Shown in pieces: positions 23,539-34,300 of a stretch of DNA of 64,000 nt. This stretch comes from JALYOC01 sp036675345. GTDB taxonomy: Bacteria; Myxococcota; Myxococcia; Myxococcales; Myxococcaceae. The translations under genes and the position numbers were made by a program. The DNA is taken from NCBI GenBank assembly GCA_036675345.1, contig JAKFFE010000022.1, positions 248,001 through 312,000 on the forward strand, given 5' to 3'. The notes below the pieces were generated by a model. The model saw only the letters and a list, made by a program, of their open reading frames with translations, had not been told where the DNA came from and searched no databases. Numbering within the stretch: the stretch's first letter is position 1; every line of letters starts with the position of its first letter.

Positions 23539-25461
23539 GTGGCCGTCCCGGTGAGATTGAATGTCTACAAGGGCGACGACCTGGTCGCGACGAAGGATTT
23601 TGATCGCGACTACATCAAGATCGGCCGGCTCTCGTCGGCGCATCTGGTGTTGGACGACGAGAAGGTCTCCCGCATCCACTCGGTGATCGAGGTCGCCGCG
23701 GATGGCGGGCTGTCGATCATCGACATGGGCAGCGTGGAGGGGACCTACGTCAACGGCAAGCGGGTGACCAAGATCGGGATCACCCTCGGCGACGAGATCA
23801 AGCTGGGCAACACCACCCTGAGGGTGGCGGACGCGGTGGCCAACCTGCAGGCCGCCGCCCAGGCCGCCTCGCCGGACGTGGCCGCCGCCGACACCGGCAA
23901 GGTGGACGTGGCCGCCGCGCTGGGCCAGGCCGCCTCGGGAGAGCCCGCCCCGGAGGAGGAGCAGGCTCCGCCGGAGGCCGCCGCCGCCGCGCCCGCGGTG
24001 GAGGATTCCTTCGTCTCCACCCAGCAGAACGAGGTGTTGGCGCCGGTGGAGGAGCAGCCGCTGACCGCGGAGGCCTCCCGTCGGGGCCGCCCCCAGCGCA
24101 AGAAGGGCTCCGGCCCGCTGGGCGTGGAGCTGCGCTTCTTGTGGGGCGATCAGATGGTGGGCGAGTTCTTCATCCACCCCGACGCCAAGAAGGGCTTCTC
24201 GGTGGGCTCCGCCCCCGGGGTGGGCTTCGTGATGGGGGACTCCAAGCTGGGCGGTCCCTCCTTCGAGGTGGTCAAGCCGGACGGGGAGGGCTTCTCCCTG
24301 CGCTTCACCAACCGGATGAAGGGCGAGATCACCCGCGGGGATGAGACCCTGGATCTGCGCGGGGTGATCGAAAGCAACCGCGCCAACCAGGACGGGGAGG
24401 CCTTCGCCTACCACCTGGAACAGGACGACTTCGCCTGGGTGGACCTGGGCGGGGTGACCGTGGAGGTGTGCTTCCAGCCGGTGCCCAAGCCGGTGTTCGT
24501 CCCCTGGGCGGACTCGGTGGACTTCACCGTGGTCAACATCTTCCTGGTGATGTTCTTCCTGGCGGCGCTGTTCGTGATCACCGCCATGAACCGTGAGCTG
24601 GAGGGAGACGAGTTCGCCGACGAGCTCTCCTCCACCGAGGCCCGGATCGCCAAGCTGATCATCAAGGCCCCGGACGTGCAGAAGAACCCGCTGCTGGAGA
24701 AGCTGGCCCAGCAGAAGGAGAAGCAGTCCGGAGAGAAGGCCGCCAAGCGCAAGGGCGACGAGGGATCGATGGGCAAGAAGGAGGCGCCCAAGAAGAACGC
24801 CCACGCCGCGCCCAAGGGTCAGCCGTCCCAGAAGGACCAGGCCCGGATGATGACCGACAAGATCTTCAGCGGGAAGGGCGGCCTCTCCACCGTGTTCGGC
24901 TCCGGCGGCCTGGGCGGCGAACTCAAGAGCGCGATGGGCAACATGTTCGGCTCCGCCCCCGGCGACTCCAAGGGCTTCGGCGGCCTGGGGCTGCGCGGCA
25001 GCGGCGCCGGCGGCGGCGGCACCGGGGACACCATCGGCATCGGCGCCATCGGCACCAAGGGCCGCGGCGGCGGCACCGGCGACTACGGCAAGGGTGTGGG
25101 GGTGATCGGCGGCAAGAAGAGCGTGGACATCGGCATCTCCTCCTCCGAGGCGGTGGTGATGGGCTCGCTGGACAAGGAGCTGATCCGCCAGGTGATCCAC
25201 CGCAACCGCGGCCAGATCCGCTACTGCTACGAGAGCCTGATCAACCAGTACCCCAAGCTGGCGGGCAAGGTGGCGGTGAAGTTCGTGATCACCGCGTCGG
25301 GGACCGTCTCCACCTCCTCGGTGGCCCAGTCCACCGCCAACAACTCCACCCTGGACCAGTGCGTGGCCGGCCGGGTCCGGACCTGGCAGTTCCCCAAGCC
25401 CAAGGGCGGCGGGATCGTGGTGGTGACCTACCCGTTCATCTTCAAGCAGTCGGGCGAGTAG
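23539..25461 (+). CDS. gltG: Gliding motility FHA/membrane protein GltG (PglI)
   Basis: 640 aa from GTG 23539 (GGAGGA 3 bp upstream, rather close; the start is uncertain by about 10 codons). Domains: a cytoplasmic FHA domain at about 3-95 with the phosphothreonine-binding core IGRLSSAH, SRIH and YVNGKR; an Ala/Glu/Pro linker; a second beta domain (about 190-320); one membrane segment (about 329-351, VNIFLVMFFLAALFVITAM); a Lys- then Gly-rich periplasmic region; and a C-terminal AgmX/PglI tail (544-640) with two Cys separated by 44 residues (RYCYES ... LDQCVAG). In M. xanthus GltG is an inner-membrane part of the gliding complex with a TonB-like periplasmic tail. An intrinsic terminator follows. 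Confidence 0.9.
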   Translation: MAVPVRLNVYKGDDLVATKDFDRDYIKIGRLSSAHLVLDDEKVSRIHSVIEVAADGGLSIIDMGSVEGTYVNGKRVTKIGITLGDEIKLGNTTLRVADAVANLQAAAQAASPDVAAADTGKVDVAAALGQAASGEPAPEEEQAPPEAAAAAPAVEDSFVSTQQNEVLAPVEEQPLTAEASRRGRPQRKKGSGPLGVELRFLWGDQMVGEFFIHPDAKKGFSVGSAPGVGFVMGDSKLGGPSFEVVKPDGEGFSLRFTNRMKGEITRGDETLDLRGVIESNRANQDGEAFAYHLEQDDFAWVDLGGVTVEVCFQPVPKPVFVPWADSVDFTVVNIFLVMFFLAALFVITAMNRELEGDEFADELSSTEARIAKLIIKAPDVQKNPLLEKLAQQKEKQSGEKAAKRKGDEGSMGKKEAPKKNAHAAPKGQPSQKDQARMMTDKIFSGKGGLSTVFGSGGLGGELKSAMGNMFGSAPGDSKGFGGLGLRGSGAGGGGTGDTIGIGAIGTKGRGGGTGDYGKGVGVIGGKKSVDIGISSSEAVVMGSLDKELIRQVIHRNRGQIRYCYESLINQYPKLAGKVAVKFVITASGTVSTSSVAQSTANNSTLDQCVAGRVRTWQFPKPKGGGIVVVTYPFIFKQSGE

Positions 25462-25481
25462 TCGGCGCCCTTCGCGGTTCG

Positions 25482-25526
25482 AAAAAAAAGGCGTCCGGTG
25501 GGCTGAGGCCTCCCGGACGCCTTTTT
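25482..25526 (+). terminator. Intrinsic terminator after gltG
   Basis: An A8 run, then GGCGTCCGG, a 14-nt loop, CCGGACGCC (perfect 9 bp) and T5. It is 20 bp past the gltG TAG. The A-tract upstream of the stem makes it potentially bidirectional. It separates gltD-G from gltH onwards. Confidence 0.85.
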
Positions 25527-25593
25527 CCGTTTCCCGGCCGCGGCCAACGAAGCCTCTTCGACCCGGCCCGATTCGGGGCTAGTGTCCCCTCCC

Positions 25594-26208
25594 ATGTTTC
25601 GGATCCCCCGGACCTTCCTGATCGCCGCCCTCTTCGTTGCCGGCCCCTCCCTGGCCCAGACCCAGGACAAGGAGGCGGTCACCTTCGAGGAGGTGGAGCG
25701 CGGGCTGTACGTCGGCGCCAGCGCCGGCCCCTTCTTCATCCTCAATGCGCCGGCCCCCGACGGGGTCGCTCGCCCGCTGGCCCCCGGCCAGGCGGGAGCG
25801 GTGGAGGTGGGCTTCGACTTCGGAGAGATCGTCTCGGTGGGGGTGTTCCTGCAGGGGACCGCCAACCGTGCCGGGCAGGACTACCGGGGCCTGGGAGACG
25901 GGATCCAGTCCGGGGACTTCTCGGCGCTCATTCCCGGAGCGGCGATCAAGGTCAACCTGGTGGGGTTCGCCGACGCCCAGCAGACCCGCCGGACCTTCTT
26001 GTTTCTGCGCGCGGGTGCCGGTTACGCAATGTTCGCGCCCGTTCAGCTTTTGCCGGACCCGGACATTCTGGTGTTCGGCGGGGCGGGCGTGGAGTACTAC
26101 ACGCGGCTTCGACATTTTTCGATTGGCTTGGAACTCGCCGGAAGCTTCCTGGTGGGCTCCGGCGCAGTGGGCATTTCGCTGATGCCGAACCTGCGCTACG
26201 CCTTTTAG
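25594..26208 (+). CDS. gltH: Outer-membrane barrel-like gliding protein GltH
   Basis: 204 aa from ATG 25594, giving signal peptide MFRIPRTFLIAALFVAGPSL followed by AQ. The mature protein is made of amphipathic strands (GLYVGASAGPFFIL, AVEVGFDFGEIVSVGVFLQG, SIGLELAGSFLVGSGAVGIS) and ends in Phe (LRYAF), typical of small outer-membrane barrels. GltA, GltB and GltH of M. xanthus are described as outer-membrane barrel proteins of the gliding apparatus. The position after gltG and before the gltI region fits. An intrinsic terminator directly upstream implies its own promoter or read-through. Confidence 0.75.
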   Translation: MFRIPRTFLIAALFVAGPSLAQTQDKEAVTFEEVERGLYVGASAGPFFILNAPAPDGVARPLAPGQAGAVEVGFDFGEIVSVGVFLQGTANRAGQDYRGLGDGIQSGDFSALIPGAAIKVNLVGFADAQQTRRTFLFLRAGAGYAMFAPVQLLPDPDILVFGGAGVEYYTRLRHFSIGLELAGSFLVGSGAVGISLMPNLRYAF

Positions 26209-26220
26209 CGGAGGTTCAAA

Positions 26221-28221
26221 GTGGCAAATGAGAGTGGTGGTCCGGGCGGCCGGGGTACCGGTGGTCCCGGCGGTGGTCGTGCTGGTTTCGGTGGTGCAGG
26301 CTTTGGCGGGGGTCCGGGTGGCGGGCGGGGTCCGGGTGGACCCGGCGGCCGCGGTGGTCCGGGCGGTGACCGCGGAGGTCCCGGTGGCGGACGTGGCGGG
26401 CCGGGTGGCGGCCGCGGCGGGCCGGGTGGCGGCCGCGGGGGGCCGGGCGGTGGCCGGGACCGGCGCGATCGCGATGGTGCCTCGGACGGCGGTGCCTACC
26501 GGGTGATCCAGGAGCTGCCGGTGCTGGAGAAGGCACTGAGCAAGGCCAGCCTGGATGAGCAGAAGGGCTCGCTGGAGCGGCTGCTGCAGGCGGTGCTCCC
26601 GCTTCGGCTCTCCTCCCTGGAGCAGATGGATCTCAACGCGCGCGGCCGGTTGATCACCACCTTGGCGCGCGTGGGCCGTCAGTCCAAGCCGGCGGCTCCC
26701 GAGGCTGCCGAACAGGCCCCCGCCGAGGAGGCGGGCGCTTCCGAGGCGCCTGCCGTGGAGGCCGAGGCTCCCTCTGCCGAGGCCGAGGCCCCCGCCGTCG
26801 AGACCGCGGAGGCCGCCTCCGGTGAGGCCGCGCCCTCCGAGGCGCCGGCGGCCGACGCAGCCACCGAGGCTGCAGCCCCCAAGGCGCGGGCCGAGCGCCC
26901 CGCAGCCAAGCCGGCCAGCTACGAGGACGTGATGTACCTGTTGGGGTCGGTGTGGCGTGCCGCCGGAGACTCCGAGCGCGCCAGTTCCGCCTACCAGCTC
27001 AGCGGCCGCGAGCCGGGGCCGATGCCGGAGATGCCGCGCCGCGAGGCGCGTCCGACCCGTGACGCCCGTGACGCCCGTCCGGGTCGCGAAGGCCGCGAGG
27101 GCCGCCCCGAGCGGGGCGAGCGTCCTGCCCGCGGTGAGCGTCCGCCCCGCGCCGATCGGCCGGAGCGCGACAACCGGCTGGAGAAGCGCCGGGAGATGGA
27201 CCAGCAGATCGCCGCGCTGGGAGACTGGAAGGAGCAGGTGGCCGCCCTGGAGAAGCAGGGGCGCACCCGCGACGCGGCCCGGATCCACGAGCGCAACGAG
27301 AGCTACGTGGAGGCGCTGCGGCTCTACGAGGCCGGCGGCGAGCACAAGGGCGCGCTGCGCTCGGCGTTGGGCGCCAAGGACAACGACGCGATCAAGCGGC
27401 TGTTGGCCCTGGTGAAGCCCGACGAGGCGCTGCCGATCCTGGAGAAGGCCGGGGCCTACGAGCAGCTGATGGAGCACTACGTCGGCCAGAAGGACTTCGC
27501 CAACGTGGCGCGCCTGTACGAGCGGGCCCGCCAGTTCGATCAGGCGGGGCTGGCCTGGGAACGCGCCAACAAGCTGTCCAACGCCCGTAAGGCGTATGAG
27601 CGCGCCAAGGACCTGCCGGCGGTGAACCGGCTGCGCGACCTGGAGGTCAAGCAGCTGGTCGACCGGGGAGACCGCCTGGGCGCGGCGATCCTGCTGGTCA
27701 CCGCAGGGGAGAAGGGCAAGGCGGTGGAGCTTCTGGCCTCGCTGCCTCCCCCCAAGGCCTACCGGTTCCTGCAGCGGGTGAAGCTGGACACCGAGGCGGC
27801 GGCGTTGGCGCAGAGCGAGCTGGCGAAGGCGGAGGCGGAGAACCGCACCGTCGCCCGCGCGCGCTGGCTGGAGCTGCTGGGCCGGACCGAGGAGGCCGCT
27901 GCGGGCTACGAGGCGGCCGGACGTAAGGAGAAGGCCTACCCGCTCTACGAGAAGCTGGGCAACCTCCCCAAGGCGATGGAGCTGGCGGAGGCCTCCGGCC
28001 ACCGGGCAGAGGCCATTGCGCTGGCGGAAAAGTCCGGCAATGCGGCCGAGGCCGAGCGTCTCAAGGCCCTGCCGCCCCCGCCTCCGCGGGAGAAGCCCGC
28101 CCGCCGGGCCGAGGCGGACGCCGACGAGGCCGACGACGAGGTAGGCAGCGATCCCTCCGTGGCCGTTCAGGCAGCGGACGGGGCAGGGTCCGCACCCTCG
28201 GAAGCTAAGCAGGAAACCTAG
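26221..28221 (+). CDS. Gly-rich TPR-like protein in the gliding cluster
   Basis: 666 aa from GTG 26221, with GGAGG 5 bp upstream and only 12 bp after gltH. The N-terminal 80 residues are a Gly/Arg/Pro array (repeating GGRGGPGG units), resembling RGG-type low-complexity segments. Residues about 160-225 are Ala/Glu/Pro-rich. A short Arg/Asp/Pro stretch (RDARDARPGREGREGRPERG) precedes about 320 residues of TPR-like helices (QIAALGDWKEQVAALEKQGR, FANVARLYERARQFDQAGLA, MELAEASGHRAEAIALAEKS). There is no signal peptide or membrane segment, so it is cytoplasmic. A gene occurs at the corresponding position of the M. xanthus cluster, but I do not know an established Glt name for it. Confidence 0.8.
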   Translation: MANESGGPGGRGTGGPGGGRAGFGGAGFGGGPGGGRGPGGPGGRGGPGGDRGGPGGGRGGPGGGRGGPGGGRGGPGGGRDRRDRDGASDGGAYRVIQELPVLEKALSKASLDEQKGSLERLLQAVLPLRLSSLEQMDLNARGRLITTLARVGRQSKPAAPEAAEQAPAEEAGASEAPAVEAEAPSAEAEAPAVETAEAASGEAAPSEAPAADAATEAAAPKARAERPAAKPASYEDVMYLLGSVWRAAGDSERASSAYQLSGREPGPMPEMPRREARPTRDARDARPGREGREGRPERGERPARGERPPRADRPERDNRLEKRREMDQQIAALGDWKEQVAALEKQGRTRDAARIHERNESYVEALRLYEAGGEHKGALRSALGAKDNDAIKRLLALVKPDEALPILEKAGAYEQLMEHYVGQKDFANVARLYERARQFDQAGLAWERANKLSNARKAYERAKDLPAVNRLRDLEVKQLVDRGDRLGAAILLVTAGEKGKAVELLASLPPPKAYRFLQRVKLDTEAAALAQSELAKAEAENRTVARARWLELLGRTEEAAAGYEAAGRKEKAYPLYEKLGNLPKAMELAEASGHRAEAIALAEKSGNAAEAERLKALPPPPPREKPARRAEADADEADDEVGSDPSVAVQAADGAGSAPSEAKQET

Positions 28222-28264
28222 AAGTTTCCGAAGGTTGCCGCGCAGTCAGTGATTTCCCCCGGAG

Positions 28265-28297
28265 GGCGGTCGAGCCTAGACTCGACCGCCATTTTCC
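28265..28297 (+). terminator. Terminator-like hairpin immediately upstream of gltI
   Basis: GGCGGTCGAG/CTCGACCGCC form a perfect 10-bp stem with loop CCTAGA, followed by ATTTTCC. It starts 44 bp after the previous stop and ends only 18 bp before the gltI ATG. It could work as a weak terminator or attenuator. Confidence 0.7.
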
Positions 28298-28315
28298 GAA
28301 GGGCAAAGCCGACTG

Positions 28316-31300
28316 ATGGATACGCAGACTCCCCGCCGCGCGGCACCGCCGGATGACAAGCCGTTTCTCGAACTGGAGGCCAGCCTGGAGAAGGCCGGTC
28401 GCGTCGAGGAACTGATCAAGCTCTACGAGGGTCGGGCCCGCGACGTCACCGCCCAGGACGCGGCGACGTTGCTGACCAAGGCCGGAGAGCTGGCCCGGGA
28501 TCGTCTCAAGAATCTGGCGCGCGCCGAGGATCTGCTGCGGCGGGCGCTGCTGTTCGCGCCCTCGCACCGCAAGGCCCTGCTGGGGCTGAAGGTGATGTAC
28601 GAGCAGCGACAGGATCACCTGGGGCTGGTGGAGATCCTGGAGCGGCTGGCCGCCGGCTACGACGGCGCGGAGGCCGCGGCCTTCTACGTCCGGGCCGCCG
28701 ATCTCCACGAGCAGAAGCTGGGCCGCAAGGATCGGGCGATCCTGGCCCTGCAGCAGGCCACCCGTTCGGACCCCAAGGATCGGCAGCTGTTCCGCCGGCT
28801 GCGGCTGCTGTTCCTCTCCGAACACCGCTACGAGTCGGTGCTGGAGGCGATCCTCCACGAGCGCGCCGCGCTGGGCGACTCCGGGATCGCCGATGAGCTG
28901 GTCTCGCTGGCCGAGCGGCTGGTGGACGATCCCACCTCCCACGGGCTGGCCCACCGCGCGGCCTCCACCGCGCTGGAGATCGATCCCCAGAACCCGCGCG
29001 CCCCGCTGACCCAGAAGGCGCTGCAGAAGTTCGAGCACTCCTGGCGGAACAAGGCCCAGGCCCTGCGCACCCAGTCGCTGGAGGAGCGGGATCGCAAGAG
29101 CGCCGCGCGGCACTCGCTGTCGGTGGCCCGGCTGTTCGCCTGGTACGACAGCGGCTCCACCGCCAAGCTGAAGGAGGCGCTGGAACGCTGCTTCCTGCTC
29201 TGGCCGGCGATGCCGGAGGCGCTGGAGCTGATCGGCCGGATCGCCGAGCGGAACCAGGACTATCCATCGGCGGTGGTGCAGCTGGAGAAGATGGCCCAGG
29301 AGGCCAAGGACAAGACCGCCCAGGTGGATCTGTGGCTGCGGGTCGGCACCCTGCGGCTGACCCGGATGGAGGATCGCTCGGGCGCCCTCAACGCCTTCGA
29401 ACGCGCCTTCCAGATCGATCCTGCCCGGGCGGACTCCGCTGGGCTGTACTCCGAGCAGCTGCTGGAGGAGGGCGGGGTGGCCGAGGCGGTGGCCGCGCTG
29501 GAGAAGCACCTGGGGACGGTCAAGGATCGCGGAGCGCAGGTGGCCCTGCAGCTGCGGCTGGCGGACCTGTGCCACAAGGAGCTCAAGGACGGCGCGGGCG
29601 CCCGCGCGCATCTGGAGTCGGCGCTGAAGGTGGAGCCCTCCAACGCGATGGCCGCGTTCCAGCTGGCACAGCTGCTGGCCCAGGACGAGGTGGTGGCAGG
29701 GGTGGTCCCGCTCTTGGATCTGGCGCTGTGCGCGCCGCGCTCGGTGACCGAACGGGTCAGCCTCTGCGAGGCGGTGGGGATCGCGCTGGAGGAGGCCGGG
29801 CAGCACGACGAGGCCTTCCGCGTCCTCTCCCGCGGCCTGCAGCTGCAGCCCACCCGGCCGATGCTGCTCTCCTCGGTGGTGGAGCAGGGCCGCCGGGCAA
29901 AGGTGGAGGGCGAGCTGGCCGAGGCCCTGCGCCGCACCGCCCAGGTGGCGCCGGACAGCGCCGCGGTGGAGATCTGGCGGAACCTGGCGCAGCTGCTGCA
30001 AAGCCCGCTGGCCCGCCCGCAGGAAGCCTTGTCCGCCTGGGAAGAAGTCCTCCAACGCGCCCCCTCTGACGCCGGCGCCCAGACCGCCATCTCGCAGCTC
30101 ACCCAGCCCTCCTCCGCCCCCGCGCGGAGCGACGGCTCTTCTTCCGACGCACCGGATCCCGTGACCACCCAGCAGATGACCGACCCCAAGGTTCAGCTCG
30201 AGATCGAGGCCCGGCGCCTGGAGGGGTCGGCCGCCGATCCCCAGGCCGCCGCGGAGGTCTACCGGAAGATCCTGGCCATCGACCCGGACGACATCAGCGC
30301 GCTCAAGCGGCTGGGCTCCGCCGCCGCGGCGATGACCCGCTGGGAGGAGGTGGCCCAGGTCGCCCAGCGGCTGGCCTCCCTCTCGCTGGCGCCCGCGGAC
30401 AAGAACGAGTGGCAGGCCCGGCTGGCCCAGCTGTACGCCGAGCGGCTCAACCGCAAGGACGACGCGGCCCGGCTGTACCTGGCGCTGCTGCAGGGCGGCG
30501 AGGCCTCGGCCGCGGTGGTGGGCGGGCTGGAGCGGCTGGCCTCCTCCGGGGTCCAGCAGGCGGCGATCTCCCAGGCGCTGGCCCCCCACTACGCCAAGTC
30601 CGGCGACTACCAGCGGCAGGTGGCCTCCTTGCTGGTGCAGCTGTCCACCGCGCAGGACCGCGGGGAGAAGAAGCAGCTGTTGACCCTGCTGGCCCGCACC
30701 CACGAGGAACACCTGGCCGACCCGCGGGCGGCGTTCGAGTTCTGCCTCCGCGGGCTGTCGGTGGAGCCGGCGGACGAACACTTCCGCACCGAGGCGGTCC
30801 GGCTGGCGAGGGATCTGAACGCGCACGTGGACCTGGCCCGGTCGCTCTCGGACGTGGCCAGCAAGGTCCCGGACCCGGCCCTGGCCACCGCCTTGTTGCA
30901 GGAGGCGGCGGAGGTGGCGGACGAGGCCGGCGCGGTGGACGACGCGGCCAACGCGCTCAAGGCGGCGCTGGAGAAGACCCCCGACGAGCCGGAGATCCTG
31001 GCCCGGCTGGTCCAGCTGTACCTCAAGGCGGACCGCTTCTCCGACTGTGACCTGGTGCTGCGCCGGCGGATCCTGATCGCCGAAGGGGCGGCGGAGAAGT
31101 CCAACCTCTACCTGCGGCTGGCGGAGATCAGCGCCGCGCTCAAGCGTCCGCGCGAGGCCTCCCAGGCCCTGCAGGAGGCGATCAAGTCCGGGGCGGACGA
31201 GCTGACCCACCTGCCCCAGCTGTGCGACCTGCTGGAGTCCTCCGGACGGATGGTGGAGCTCTCCTCCGCGCTGGGCCGCTGGATCGCCCTGGCGGAGCAG

Positions 31301-34300
31301 GCGGGGGACAAGGATCTCCCCTCCCAGCTCTCCTTGCGGCGGGCCCGGGTGCTGGAGGCCTCGCTGGGGGATCGCGCGGAGGCGCTGAAGAACTACTCGG
31401 CGATCCTGGAGAAGCGCCCCTCGGATCCGGACGCCCTGGCGGCGCTGGAGGTCCTGCTCAACGATCCCACCGTCCGGGAAGAGGCGGCCCGGGTGCTGGT
31501 GCCGGCCTACGAGTCGATCAAGGAACACCGCAAGCTGGTGGCGGTGCTGGAGGTGATCGCCTCGGCGGCCCAGGATCCGCTGGAGGGGATGCTGGCCCTC
31601 AAGCAGGCCGCCTACGTGCACCTCAACCATCTGCGGCAGCCGGAGCTGGCGTTTGCCGCCCTGGCCCGCGCGGTGCGGCTGGCCCCCACCGACTCCAACC
31701 TCCGCCAGGCGGCGCGGGCGGCGGCGGAGCAGGCGGACACCCTGGATGCCTACGCGGAGGTCCTCTCCGAGCTGGTGGAGGCGCAGCCGCCCCAGGTCCG
31801 GGTGGGTCTGCACCGGGAGCTGGCGGAGCTGTTCGAGAAGCTGGGAGAGCGGGTGCAGGCGGTGAAGAACCTGCGCGCGGCCCATCAGCTGGATCCGAAG
31901 GGGATCGAGGTCCTGCGGGCCCTGCAGCGGCTGCACCGCGCCGACGAGCAGTGGGCGGAGCTGGCCCGGGCCCTGGAGGATCTGGCCACCGTGGTCCCCG
32001 AGCCGGGTGAGAAGCTGGCCCTGTGGCGGGAGGCTGCCGCGCTGCACGAGCAGAAGCTGGAGGACGCCGAGCGCGCCGCTGGCTGCTGGCGGCTGATCGC
32101 CGAGCGCGATCCGCTGGACCGCGAGGCGGCCAGCGCCCTGGACCGGCTGTACACCCAGCTGGACAAGCCGCGGGAGCTGGCCTTCGCGCTGGAGCTGCGC
32201 CGCGCCCAGGAGGGGCAGTCTCCCCAGGGCCGCGAGCTGGCCTTCCGGCTGGCGGGGGTGCGTCAGTCCCGGCTGGCGGATGGCCCCGGGGCCCTGCAGC
32301 TGTACCGGCAGATCATGGCCGAGGATCCGTCCCACGCCGGCACCCGGGACGCGCTGGAGGGCTGGGCCAAGGGGCAGGGGGGCGACGAGAGCGCCGCCGC
32401 CCTGGAGATCCTGGATCCGGCCCTGGTGCAGCTGGCGGATCACGCCCGCCGGATCTCCTTGCGGGAGGCGCGGATGAACGGCGCCTTGCCCACGGAGAAG
32501 GCCCGGCTGTCGGCGGAGATCCGCGCCATCTACGAGCGCGACCTGAACCAGCCGGAGCGGGCGTTCCTCTCCGCGCTGCGCGCGTTCGGCGAGGGGATCG
32601 ACCGGGAGAACGTGGGCGCCGACCTGGAGCGGCTGGCGCAGCTGACCGGCTCCTTCGAGGAGCTGGCGGAGATCTACGAGGAGGCGGGCACCGAGCGGGA
32701 GGGCGAGGCCGGGGTCCCGATGTTGCGCCGCGCCGCCGAGGTCCGCGAACAGCTGGGCCAGGTGGAAGGGGCGATCAAGCTGTGGCAGGAGATCCAGGTC
32801 CGGGCTCCGCAGGACCGCCAGGCGCTGGACTCGCTGGGCAAGCTGTTTGAACGCTCGCAGAACGCCCGCAGCCTCTCCCAGGTCTACGCCCGTCAGGCGC
32901 AGCTGAGCGAGGACCCGGCGGAGCGGCTGGATCTGCTGCTCAAGGCCGGTCAGGCCTTCGAGGGCGCCGGCGACGACGAGCCGGCGGTGGACGCCTTCAA
33001 GTCCGCGCTGTCGATCAAGGTCACCGTGGAGGGCCTCTCCGCGCTGGACCGGCTGTACGGGAAGCTGCACCGGGTGGAGGAGCACGCGGACGTGGTGGAC
33101 CAGCTGGCCACCCTGGCCACTGAGCCGGGGGAGAAGCGGCAGTACCTGCTGCGCCGGGCGATGCTGCTGGAGAAGGAGGGCACCCCGGGGGAGGCACTCA
33201 ACGCGTTCGCGCGGGTGCTGGCCATCGCCCCCCAGGACGTGGCCGCGATCGGTGGGCTGGAGCGGCTGCTCCCGGACGAGAACGTCCGCCAGGAGGCGGC
33301 GCGTCTGCTGGAGCCCACCTACCGGTCGGTCAACGACGGCCGCAAGCTGGTGGACCTGCTGGAGATCCGTCTGCCCACCACCTCTGGCCCGAGGCGGCTG
33401 GAGCTGATCGAGGAGATCGCCACCCTGCGCGAGGCGCTGGGGGACAAGGCGCTGGCGTTCGCCGGACGGCTGCGGGCGTTTGCCGAGAACCCCGGGTCCC
33501 CGGAGGTGCGCGAGGCGCTGGAGCGCCTGGCGGCGGAGACCGGCTCCTTCGAGGAGCTGGCCGCGGCCTATGAGGATCACCTGGAGCGGGGGCTGCCGGA
33601 CGCGCTGACCCTGGATCTGTGGCGCCGGCTGGCCGCCCTGTACGGGGACCGGCTCAACCGCCCGGACCTGGCCGCCAAGGCCTGGACCGAGGTGGCCCGC
33701 CGCGATCAGCAGGACGCCCGGGCCCTGGAGGCCCTGTCCGCGATCTACCGCAAGGGAGGCGCCTACAAGGAGCTGGCCCAGGTGATGAAGCGCCAGGTGG
33801 CGCTGGAGAAGAACCCCGCCGCCCAGGTGCAGCTGCTGTTCGAGCTGGCCCGGCTGGCGGAGGAGACCCTCTCCGACAAGCCGCTGGCCGCCCAGTGCTA
33901 CCAGGCGATCATGGTCCGCAAGCCGGACGACCGGAACGCGATCAAGTTCCTGGGCCGGGTGCTGGCGGAGACCGACCGCCACCCCGAATTGGCCACCCTG
34001 ATCGCCCGGGAGATCCAGCTGGCGGAGACCCAGGGAGCGCAGGAGGAGGCGCTGGAGCTGAAGGTGCGGCTGGGCCGGCTGCGGCTGTCGCGGCTCAACG
34101 ATCCCCGTGGCGCCCTGGAGATCTTCCAGGAGGTGCTGGGGAAGAAGGCCGGCCACGCCGGCGCGGTGGGAGCGCTGGAGGAGATGGCCCGCTCGGAGAG
34201 TCCGTTGCGCGGCGAGGCGGCCACTGCCCTGGAGCCGGTGTTCCAAAGCGGCGGCGAGCACCTCAAGCTGGTGCAGATGCTGGAGCAGCGGGTCTCGGCG

